From CAMEON01 sp045645165 (lineage in GTDB: Bacteria > Bacillota > Clostridia > Oscillospirales > CAG-272): 64,000 nucleotides of DNA. The DNA lies in contig JAZRIF010000212.1 of the NCBI GenBank assembly GCA_045645165.1, positions 26,496 through 90,495 of the forward strand, written 5' to 3'. The position numbers and the translations under genes were made by a program. Within the stretch, counting starts at the first letter, position 1; each line of letters starts with the position of its first letter. The notes under the pieces were generated by a model. That model had not been told where the DNA came from, ran no database searches, and was given only the letters and a program-made list of their open reading frames with translations. Shown here piece after piece: positions 50,413 through 57,822 of the stretch.

Positions 50413-52045
50413 TTGCGTTACCCTCCTTTTCTGTAGCTTGGACAGTCGAAATATTTCCGGTCATGAGCAGACCGATTTCCTGCTTATCAGCGGATGCGCC
50501 GTCCACAATACCCGTGATACGGCCGGAATTGATGACCATGATACGGTCGCAAAGAGCCATCAGCACGTCGAGATCTTCTCCCACGAAGATAACGGCCGTT
50601 CCCGCCTTTTTCTGGGCGTTGAGCAGATTATAAATGGCGTAGGAGGAGTTGATGTCCAGACCGCGGACGGGATAGGCGGCCATCAGGACGGTGGGCGCCG
50701 AAGCAATCTCGCGTCCGAGGAGCACCTTTTGAACATTACCGCCTGACAGGCGACGGACGGGCGTGGTGGGGCCGGGAGTAGCGATCTCCAGGCTCTTGAT
50801 GATGTCATCAGCCAAATCTCGGGGCTTTTTGCGATCCAAGAACATGGAGTGACCACGGCGATAACTGCGGAGCATCATATTATCGATGATGTCCATATCT
50901 CCCACAAGACCCATGCCCAAGCGATCCTCCGGGACAAAGGACAACCGCACGCCCAGATCACGGATCTGGATGGGAGACTTGTCCCGCAGGTTTACGGTTT
51001 CTCCGGTTTTGGGGTTCAGGTAACTGATCTTACCGCTATCCAGATGCTGAAGACCCGCGATGGATTCCAGCAGCTCACGCTGGCCCGAGCCCGCGATACC
51101 TGCGATACCCAGGATCTCACCTGCACGGGCGGTGAAGGAAATATCGTCCAACAGCTTGATCCCTTCCCTGTCGGTACAGGTGATATTCGAGACCGTAAGA
51201 CGGTCCACGGGATCAACAGGCTGTGTTCTTTCAATGTTCAGCTCGATCTTCTTGCCCACCATCATTTCGGTCAGCTCCGACTCACTGGTCTCGGCCGTAT
51301 TGACCGTACCGATGTGCTCACCGCGACGGAGAACCGTAACGCGGTCGGTCAGGGCCAACACCTCATGGAGCTTGTGGGTAATGATAATGATGGATTTGCC
51401 GTCGTCTCTCATTCTGCGGAGTACAGCAAAGAGTTTTTCTGTCTCTTGAGGCGTCAAAACGGCGGTAGGCTCGTCGAGAATAAGAATATCGGCGTTACGG
51501 TAGAGTACCTTGATGATCTCAACCGTCTGCTTTTCGGATACCGACATCTCGTGGATGTTCTTTTTGAAGTCCAGGTGGAAGCCGTAGCGATTCGTAAGCT
51601 CCTCCACCCTCTTGCGCGCTTCGGACATGGAGGACGGGGCGCCGTCCGTTATGCCCAGGACGATGTTTTCGGTGGCGTTGAACACGTCCACCAGCTTGAA
51701 GTGCTGATGCACCATACCGATGCGGTGCTTATAAGCATCCTTCGGGGAACGGATAACGACTTCTTCCCCGTCCACGAAGATCTGTCCCTCGTCGGGATAG
51801 TAGATTCCCGCGATCATGTTCATCAGGGTGGTCTTTCCGCAACCGTTCTCGCCGAGAACAGCCAGGATCTCCCCCCGATATACCGTCAGATCCACATTTT
51901 TGTTGGCCACCACCTTGGCACCGAAAGTTTTGGTGATGCCTCGCATTTCAACGGCGATCTGCTTTTGACTGGCATCTGCCCGGTCCAAAGTATTCTTCGT
52001 TTCAAGGGCGATCTGCTTTTGATTTTCTGTTACCGCAATCGACAT
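50405..52045 (-). CDS. Double-domain ABC transporter ATPase (NupO-like)
   Basis: The 546-residue protein has two ABC domains. The first has Walker A GENGCGKTT, signature SVSEKQ and Walker B ILILDEPTAVLTPQE. The second has GIAGSGQRE in place of a full Walker A and LSGGNVQKVLLGREIASAP followed by VLMAAYPVRGLD; such degenerate second domains are usual for the RbsA/YufO class. ATG 52045 follows GGAGG five bases before. The first 35 residues carry an in-frame 18-residue duplication (QKQIALE/QKQIAVE) visible as a 54-bp DNA repeat. Confidence 0.93.
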   Translation of the reverse strand: MSIAVTENQKQIALETKNTLDRADASQKQIAVEMRGITKTFGAKVVANKNVDLTVYRGEILAVLGENGCGKTTLMNMIAGIYYPDEGQIFVDGEEVVIRSPKDAYKHRIGMVHQHFKLVDVFNATENIVLGITDGAPSSMSEARKRVEELTNRYGFHLDFKKNIHEMSVSEKQTVEIIKVLYRNADILILDEPTAVLTPQETEKLFAVLRRMRDDGKSIIIITHKLHEVLALTDRVTVLRRGEHIGTVNTAETSESELTEMMVGKKIELNIERTQPVDPVDRLTVSNITCTDREGIKLLDDISFTARAGEILGIAGIAGSGQRELLESIAGLQHLDSGKISYLNPKTGETVNLRDKSPIQIRDLGVRLSFVPEDRLGMGLVGDMDIIDNMMLRSYRRGHSMFLDRKKPRDLADDIIKSLEIATPGPTTPVRRLSGGNVQKVLLGREIASAPTVLMAAYPVRGLDINSSYAIYNLLNAQKKAGTAVIFVGEDLDVLMALCDRIMVINSGRITGIVDGASADKQEIGLLMTGNISTVQATEKEGNANG

Positions 52046-52106
52046 GAATACCTCCGATGGATATTTTTCAAGTATACTATGAAAGATGCTATGATTGATA
52101 AAATCC

Positions 52107-52142
52107 GCAAATAGCCTGAGTGGAGTCACTCAGGCTATTTGC
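52107..52142 (-). terminator. Perfect 16-bp hairpin between the BMP lipoprotein gene and its ABC genes
   Basis: GCAAATAGCCTGAGTG/CACTCAGGCTATTTGC with loop GAGT (ACTC on the minus strand). The minus strand continues GGATTTTATC, a short T run. It may lower expression of the ABC genes relative to the binding protein, as in other transporter operons, or protect the lipoprotein mRNA. Confidence 0.7.
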
Positions 52143-52159
52143 ATAGTGTAGAAGTGGAA

Positions 52160-53368
52160 TCAGTACTTCTCGTTGATGAGGGTGATACCGTCGATACGGA
52201 GATCGAAATAAGGAGCAGAACGGAACTTAGACTCGAAGAACACACCGTTCTCGATAACCTCGGTGTCAGGAGTGAAAGCATCGTCGGTGTCCACGTCAGC
52301 CTTGTAGGAGGTCAGAGCATTGCCGCCTACGGTGAAGGTGGTAGTGTCGAAGACGTGCAGCTCGCCGGCCTTCAGCTTAGCCATAGTGTCCTCGATGGCA
52401 GCCTTGGTGCCCTGGGCAGCAACGGTCTCGTTGATTGCGGTCAGCAGCACGGAGTCGGTAGCCAGAGTACCGGTCCAGTCATCAGCGATCTCCTCGCCCT
52501 TGATAACCTGGTTGATCATGTACTCGTAGTAGGGAGCCCAGTTGATGCGGGAGGAAACGATGAAGGTGTTGGGGCAAGCCTCCTGAGTGGAGCCGTTGTA
52601 GGAAACGTTGGGGATACCTGCCTCCTCACAAGCGGAGGGAGCGCCCATGGAGTCAGCGTGCTGGCTGATGAGCTTGCAGTCGCGAGCGATGAGAGCCTTG
52701 GCGGCCTCGTTCTCGGCGGTCACGTCGTACCAGCTACCGGTGAACTGAACGTCCATGGTAACGGTGGGGCATACGGACTTAGCGCCCAGATAGAAGGAAG
52801 TGTAACCGGAGATAACCTCGGCGTAGGTGAATGCGCCGACGTAACCGATCTTAGCCTCTTCAGCGGTGAACTTGCCAGCCTCAATCATCTCGTTGAGCTT
52901 CAGGCCTGCGGCCACACCGGCCAGGAAACGACCCTCGTAGATGGAAGCGAAGGCGTTGTGCAGGTTGTTCAGCTCGGAGGTGTGAGCGGTGGTACCGGTA
53001 GCGTGGCAGAACTGAACCTCGGGATGCTCCTTAGCGGCGTTAGCCAGGAAAGCCTCGTGACCGAAGCTGTTGGCGAAGATGATGTCACAACCCTGGTCGA
53101 CCAGGTCAAGAGCGGCCTCGGTGCACTCGGCGCCCTCGGGGATGTTGGTCATCATGATGATCTGGTCGTCACGAAGACCCAGCTTAGCCTGGACCTCCTC
53201 AACACCCATCATAAAGTTCTTGTCGTAGGTGGACTTTTCGTCGTGCAGGAAGATGAAACCGACCTTGATCTCATCCTTGGCGTCATCACCCTTGTCGCAG
53301 GCGGCAAACATAGCCAGGCAGGAAAGGATCATGAGCAGAGACAGTGCGATAGATACGAGCTTCTTCAT
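52160..53368 (-). CDS. BMP-family substrate-binding lipoprotein (purine-nucleoside type)
   Basis: The 402-residue protein has a lipobox (LAMFAAC, Cys 24). The mature part has the Med/BMP/PnrA fold: IKVGFIFLHDEKSTYDKNFM, CDIIFANSFGHEAFLANAAK and EGRFLAGVAAGLKL. Members bind purine nucleosides or other small ligands for ABC import. Xpt upstream supports purine, but the ligand is inferred. ATG 53368 follows AAGGAG. Confidence 0.93.
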   Translation of the reverse strand: MKKLVSIALSLLMILSCLAMFAACDKGDDAKDEIKVGFIFLHDEKSTYDKNFMMGVEEVQAKLGLRDDQIIMMTNIPEGAECTEAALDLVDQGCDIIFANSFGHEAFLANAAKEHPEVQFCHATGTTAHTSELNNLHNAFASIYEGRFLAGVAAGLKLNEMIEAGKFTAEEAKIGYVGAFTYAEVISGYTSFYLGAKSVCPTVTMDVQFTGSWYDVTAENEAAKALIARDCKLISQHADSMGAPSACEEAGIPNVSYNGSTQEACPNTFIVSSRINWAPYYEYMINQVIKGEEIADDWTGTLATDSVLLTAINETVAAQGTKAAIEDTMAKLKAGELHVFDTTTFTVGGNALTSYKADVDTDDAFTPDTEVIENGVFFESKFRSAPYFDLRIDGITLINEKY

Positions 53369-53461
53369 TTCTTTCTCCTTCAATTTGTGTTGATATTTAT
53401 GTACAGCCAAACGGCCGAACACCAAAAACAAAAAGGGAATCCAAAATATTACAACATTATT

Positions 53462-53490
53462 ATTCTAACACGAATAGAGCAAGTTTGCAA
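53462..53490 (-). promoter_or_regulatory. Promoter of the BMP transporter operon
   Basis: On the minus strand TTGCAA (53485-53490), a 17-base spacer and TAGAAT (53462-53467), about 94 bases before the BMP start. Confidence 0.65.
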
Positions 53491-53569
53491 GTGTCAAATT
53501 TCACAATATGATCACATAGCAAACAGCATTATTCGACGTTTTTCACAACATACTATTTATGGCAAACAC

Positions 53570-54145
53570 TCAATCGCAGAATTCAATACCCTTCTCCACG
53601 CTCATGGATTTGATCATGGCCAGCGACTCCACGCGAACACCACGGGCACGAATTTCGTCGCCACCGCGCTGATAGGTTTTTTCAACAAACACACCTGCGC
53701 CCACAATAGTCGCTCCTGCCTGCTCACAGAGATCAATGAGTCCGTGGAGAGCCTGTCCGCGAGCCAAAAAGTCATCGATCAGAAGAACGCGGTCATTGGG
53801 CCCCAGCATGGCTCTGGGAATCACCGCGGTATGATCGGTGCCATGGGTAAAGGAATGAACGCTGGATGCATACACATCTCCCGTCATATTATTACTCTTG
53901 GATTTTTTCGCAAAAACAACAGGCACGTCAAAAGGAACGGCACACAAACAAGCCAATCCAATGCCGGAGGCCTCAATCGTCAGGATCTTATTGATCCCTT
54001 CGTCCTTGTATAAACGATAGAATTCCTTGGCAAGTTCGCTGATAAAGCAAACATCAATTTGCTGGTTGAGGAACATACCGACCTTGAGTACGTCTCCGTC
54101 CTCGATAATACCATCCTTACGAATACGGTCTTCCATCAATTTCAT
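53570..54145 (-). CDS. xpt: Xanthine phosphoribosyltransferase
   Basis: The 191-residue protein begins MKLMEDRIRKDGIIEDGDVLK, typical of Xpt, and carries the PRPP-binding motif VLLIDDFLARGQALHG and VYASSVHSFTHGT. It converts xanthine and PRPP to XMP in purine salvage. ATG 54145 follows GGAAGGGA. In Bacillus it is under a purine riboswitch; I see none here. It is 201 bases upstream of the BMP operon, which has its own promoter. Confidence 0.94.
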   Translation of the reverse strand: MKLMEDRIRKDGIIEDGDVLKVGMFLNQQIDVCFISELAKEFYRLYKDEGINKILTIEASGIGLACLCAVPFDVPVVFAKKSKSNNMTGDVYASSVHSFTHGTDHTAVIPRAMLGPNDRVLLIDDFLARGQALHGLIDLCEQAGATIVGAGVFVEKTYQRGGDEIRARGVRVESLAMIKSMSVEKGIEFCD

Positions 54146-54211
54146 AATGGTTCCCTTCCTTTCACACGCATCACAGTCATTGAAATCTGCCATTAATTGT
54201 CGAATAAATAT

Positions 54212-54240
54212 ATTATACATGATTTTATCGAAAAATGCAA
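54212..54240 (-). promoter_or_regulatory. Promoter of xpt
   Basis: On the minus strand TTGCAT (54235-54240), a 17-base spacer and a perfect TATAAT (54212-54217). Confidence 0.75.
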
Positions 54241-54447
54241 TAGGCAAATTTGCAATTTGAAATCGCTGATTCTTTTTCCATCATTATTATATGTAAAATC
54301 ATGTTCTGTAAAAAAATCCCATTTTTCGGAAATTAGGACTTTATTTCTCTTCCATTCCTTATCGGTTGGTTGTTTTAAACAAAATTCAGATCGTCAAAAG
54401 CAATATGTTGGTAAATTATACGAAAATCAAGGAATTTCAAAAAAGGG

Positions 54448-54475
54448 TTGTTTTTTCAAAAAAATGTGGTATAAT
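54448..54475 (+). promoter_or_regulatory. Promoter of the ABC-DUF1854-ABC operon
   Basis: TTGTTT (54448-54453), a 16-base spacer ending TGTGG, and TATAAT (54470-54475). A leader of about 115 bases precedes the likely start. Confidence 0.75.
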
Positions 54476-54595
54476 TCACGTAAAGTTCACAGACATTCAA
54501 GTTCTCCCTGCCTCAAAAGAAGGCATTATAAGACGCAGCAACCCACTTTTAAACAAGAAATACACCACTGTTTGCGCTTTGGCGCAGGAAAGGAT

Positions 54596-56920
54596 GTGAT
54601 TCAAATTTTACCGCTTGAAAAAATGTCTGACAAGGTAGCCGCCGTGCTGAAATCTCACGGTATCGATCCCGAAACTCCGGATATGTGCCTGAAATTGGAT
54701 CTGGACATGAAGGGGGACTACGGGGAGGTGTGGTTGGTCTTCTCCCGCAATGACGGAAATATCTATCGCGTGGTTGAAACCGCCGGAAGCGTAGAGACCT
54801 TCCCTCTTTCGGAGCTCACCGAGCCTTACATCGATAACTACACTACCTCTAACCGCTTGCAGGTTCACCGTCACGCCCCCGACGAGCCTCCGCCCGAAAA
54901 GGGAGACATGACCGACGACGCGTTCCAGCGCGCCACCCGCGCCTACAACTGCGGAGGCACCACCGTCGTACTGGGATACTGCACCAATGCCGTCAAGTTG
55001 AAGCTTTTGGCTTTCGTGAATCTATGGGATCGCCTGAAGCGAGGGGATACCATCAACGACGACGACGGCATCTTCGAGCAATTCAACCGCACCTGCCCGA
55101 AATGCGGTCGGATGTACCGAGATCCTCACAATCGAGTCTGTGAGCATTGCGTAAACAAGAAGGGCGTCATGGGACGGCTCATGTCCTACTTCGCCGTATT
55201 TAAAAAGCATGTCGTCATTGTACTTCTCTGTCTCTTGGCCACGACGGGACTTTCCCTTTTGAACCCCATCGTCAGCGGTACCATTTTGTACGACGAGGTC
55301 ATCAGCGAGACGGGTTCCATGCACGAAGCCAAATACGTCTACATCTGGGTAGGCGTGCTGACGGGTATGGCTCTGCTCTCCATGGGCATCGGTATCATTC
55401 AGAACCGAACCAACGCTTACCTGTCCACCCGTGTGACCCGCAATATGAAGAACGATATCTTCCGCGCCATGCAGAAGCTGTCTCTCTCCTACTTCAACTC
55501 CAATCCCACGGGTAAGCTCATCAACCGCGTCAACTACGACGCCGAGCGCATCCGCAGCTTCTTTATTGACGGCGTTCCCTACCTCATCAGCAACGTGCTA
55601 TCCTACATCGTGCTGACGGTTCTCCTGTTCTGCATCAACTGGAAGCTGACCCTGATCCTGTACGCCCCCATCATCCCCGTGGTGCTGATTTTGAAGTTCG
55701 CTCTGCCCAAGCTCTGGAAGAGCTACTCCCACCTGTGGCGGCGCTCCTCCTCCATGAACACCATGATGAACGATTCCCTGTCGGGCATCCGTGTTGTCAA
55801 GGCCTTTGCCAAGGAGGATACCGAAACCAGCCGCTTCTATGAGTATGCCTCCAAGCTGTACAAGGCCAACCTCCACACCCAGAAGGTGTCCATGTTCATC
55901 TTCCCCGTCATCTCCATTCTGGTGGCTTCCACTTGCCACGCCATGTGGGGATTTGCCGGTATCGAGGTTATGGGCAAGACCATGACCTACGGTGAACTGA
56001 CGGTATACATGGGCTACACCGGCATGATCTTCGGCCCCTTGAATTTCTTTACCAACTTCACCAACATGGTGACCGATACTATGAACTCGGCCGTCCGTAT
56101 GTTCGAGGTGCTGGATACCACCCCCGAAGTGGTCGAGGCACAGAATCCCGTTCGTCTGGACACCATCGACGGCGAGATCACCTTCGATCACGTGAATTTC
56201 CACTACAACCCCAACCGCCCCATTCTGAAGGATATTTCCTTTACCATTCAGAAAGGCGACCATGTTGGATTGGTCGGACACACGGGCTCGGGTAAATCCA
56301 CAATTGCCAATCTGATCACCCGTATGTACGACGTGGTCAGCGGCTCCATCACCATTGACGGTGTGGATATCAAGGATATTGAAATGAATTCCCTGCGCCG
56401 TAACGTGGCTATCGTGTCCCAGGAGGTCTACATTTTCCGTGGGACCATCCTGGATAACACCCGCTACGCCAAGCCCGAGGCATCCCGCGAGGAGGTCGTC
56501 GCCGCCGCCAAGGCCGCCAACGCCCACGACTTCATCCTGCGTATGCCCGAGGGCTACGACACCATGGTGGGTATCGGCTCCCGCTCTCTGTCGGGCGGTG
56601 AACGCCAGCGCGTATCCATCGCACGCGCTCTCCTGCTCAATCCTTCCCTCCTCATCCTGGACGAAGCCACCGCCGCCATGGATACCGAAACCGAGCGTGT
56701 CATCTCCGAGGCCATCGACCGCGTCAGCGAGGGCAAGACCACCATCTCCATCGCTCACCGTCTGTCCACTCTCAAGAATTGCAACTACCTCATGGCCATT
56801 GACAACGGCGAGCTGGCCGAAATGGGCACCGCCGAGGAGCTCATGGAAAAGAAGGGCATCTACTACAAGCTCTGGACTCTCCAGAACGAACAGCTCCAAA
56901 AGGTCATGGAGGGCCGCTGA
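54596..56920 (+). CDS. ABC exporter-type protein with N-terminal zinc-ribbon domain (first of an ABC-DUF1854-ABC set)
   Basis: The 774-residue protein has about 190 residues of extra N-terminal domain ending in a zinc ribbon (CPKCGRMYRDPHNRVCEHC), then a six-helix exporter-type transmembrane domain, then an ABC domain with Walker A GHTGSGKST, signature SLSGGERQR and Walker B LLILDEATAAMD. All catalytic residues are intact. The start is uncertain: GTG 54596 has AGGAAAGG near it and ATG 54623 has no ribosome binding site; I chose GTG. It is the first of a three-gene unit with DUF1854 and a second ABC protein, so a heterodimer is likely. The cargo is unknown. Confidence 0.85.
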   Translation: MIQILPLEKMSDKVAAVLKSHGIDPETPDMCLKLDLDMKGDYGEVWLVFSRNDGNIYRVVETAGSVETFPLSELTEPYIDNYTTSNRLQVHRHAPDEPPPEKGDMTDDAFQRATRAYNCGGTTVVLGYCTNAVKLKLLAFVNLWDRLKRGDTINDDDGIFEQFNRTCPKCGRMYRDPHNRVCEHCVNKKGVMGRLMSYFAVFKKHVVIVLLCLLATTGLSLLNPIVSGTILYDEVISETGSMHEAKYVYIWVGVLTGMALLSMGIGIIQNRTNAYLSTRVTRNMKNDIFRAMQKLSLSYFNSNPTGKLINRVNYDAERIRSFFIDGVPYLISNVLSYIVLTVLLFCINWKLTLILYAPIIPVVLILKFALPKLWKSYSHLWRRSSSMNTMMNDSLSGIRVVKAFAKEDTETSRFYEYASKLYKANLHTQKVSMFIFPVISILVASTCHAMWGFAGIEVMGKTMTYGELTVYMGYTGMIFGPLNFFTNFTNMVTDTMNSAVRMFEVLDTTPEVVEAQNPVRLDTIDGEITFDHVNFHYNPNRPILKDISFTIQKGDHVGLVGHTGSGKSTIANLITRMYDVVSGSITIDGVDIKDIEMNSLRRNVAIVSQEVYIFRGTILDNTRYAKPEASREEVVAAAKAANAHDFILRMPEGYDTMVGIGSRSLSGGERQRVSIARALLLNPSLLILDEATAAMDTETERVISEAIDRVSEGKTTISIAHRLSTLKNCNYLMAIDNGELAEMGTAEELMEKKGIYYKLWTLQNEQLQKVMEGR

Positions 56921-57010
56921 AGCGCGTTGCGCTTCAGCAAGAATCTTCCCCTTTCGCTCGGAACGAGCAAAACTCCTGACGGAGCCGGGGGAAAGCTTCC
57001 GCGCCATAAT
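56918..57010 (+). other. Structured spacer between first ABC gene and DUF1854 gene
   Basis: GCTGAAGCGC/GCGCTTCAGC is a perfect hairpin overlapping the stop codon. Just after it CTTCCCC pairs with GGGGGAAAG around two short hairpins (GCTCGGAACGAGC and CTCCTGACGGAG), forming a three-way junction in outline. It is not followed by a T run, so it is not a classic terminator. Confidence 0.5.
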
Positions 57011-57090
57011 TCCCGCATACGCATAACCGACGCAAACCGTTACGATCACCCACATACTTTCAAAATCATGAAAGGAACAGGTACAAAATC

Positions 57091-57693
57091 ATGGCAAACG
57101 CAACCGAAACAAAAAATGCTGTTGAAGCCAAAAAGCTTCTTGACGACAGCGATATCACCGATCTGTTCGAGCATCGGGTATCCCTGGATCTCACCCCTGA
57201 AAACGCAAAATTCACCCGCTCCGCGGGCAACCTGATCTCCCTGGAGATCACCCAGCCCTCGGGCAAGGTAGAGTTCTTTGAGCGCATTGTTCCCGTCCGC
57301 GCGTTCCCTATCTCCTCCCCCGACAATTTTATTGCCATCCGCGAGCCCGATACTCAGTTGAACGGACGTGGCGCCGAGATCGGCATGATCGAAACACTCG
57401 CCATTTTCCCTGCCGACGTAGCGGATATGATCAATGATGAATTGGGACGCCGCTACTTCACCCCCTCCATCACCAAGATCCATTCCTTCAAAGAGAAGTT
57501 CGGTTACTGCTACTGGGACGTAACCACCAGCGCGGGTCGAGTGGAGTTCATCATGAACAACCCCACCTCCAACATCCGCACCCTGGAAGACGGCCGTGTG
57601 TTCATGTACGACATTGACGGCAACTGCTTCACCATTGAGGATCCCAAAAAGCTGGACAAGCACAGCTACAAGAAGGTAGAAATCTACCTGTAA
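57091..57693 (+). CDS. DUF1854 domain protein
   Basis: The 200-residue soluble protein matches the DUF1854 pattern, with GVE/EFFERIVPVRAFPISSPD, EIGMIETLAIFPADVADMIND, RYFTPSITKIHSFKEKFGYC and YDIDGNCFTIEDPKKLDK. In other bacteria this domain is found next to or fused to ABC transporters, some linked by annotation to cyanophycin metabolism, but its function is unknown. Here it stands alone between two ABC genes. No cyanophycin synthetase is in the window. ATG 57091 has AAAGGAAC upstream. Confidence 0.85.
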   Translation: MANATETKNAVEAKKLLDDSDITDLFEHRVSLDLTPENAKFTRSAGNLISLEITQPSGKVEFFERIVPVRAFPISSPDNFIAIREPDTQLNGRGAEIGMIETLAIFPADVADMINDELGRRYFTPSITKIHSFKEKFGYCYWDVTTSAGRVEFIMNNPTSNIRTLEDGRVFMYDIDGNCFTIEDPKKLDKHSYKKVEIYL

Positions 57694-57822
57694 GGAGGTA
57701 GTTTGAAAGATCCATCTTTCAAACATGTTTTGTGGCTTTCGCCACCGAAGCGGTGTCGATTTCGCTACGCAAAACCACCCACAATTCCACAAGAAAGGAA
57801 GCTTTCGCTCCGCGAAAGCCAT
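57686..57822 (+). promoter_or_regulatory. Two ribosome binding sites each followed by a perfect hairpin and then ATG
   Basis: At 57692-57727, TAAGGAGGTA, the hairpin GTTTGAAAGAT-CC-ATCTTTCAAAC and ATG (57725) follow one another. At 57793-57823, AAGAAAGGAA, the hairpin GCTTTCGC-TCC-GCGAAAGC, C and ATG (57821) follow. In both the ribosome binding site and the start codon are far apart in sequence but would be brought close by folding. The first frame is short of support; the second starts the second ABC gene. Confidence 0.55.

Larger units (their letters stand above)
54146..54595. other. 450-base AT-rich divergent intergenic region
   Basis: It holds the xpt promoter (minus) and the promoter of the ABC-DUF1854-ABC operon (plus, 54448-54475), with an AT-rich stretch between them that shows no ORF with a ribosome binding site. 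A plus-strand reading frame from 54197 would extend the ABC gene by 133 codons, but it starts upstream of the promoter and has low-complexity sequence, so I treat it as non-coding. Confidence 0.65.

Noticed and set aside
54146..54300. Purine riboswitch upstream of xpt
   Set aside because: I found neither the conserved loop-loop motifs nor a terminator hairpin in the leader; the promoter lies close to the gene.
54197..54595. 133-codon N-terminal extension of the first ABC gene
   Set aside because: It starts upstream of the promoter, is of low complexity and has no ribosome binding site.
57725..57820. 32-codon N-terminal extension of the second ABC gene
   Set aside because: The peptide (MFCGFRHRSGVDFATQ...) looks like translated palindromic DNA; kept only as an alternative start because of its ribosome binding site and hairpin.
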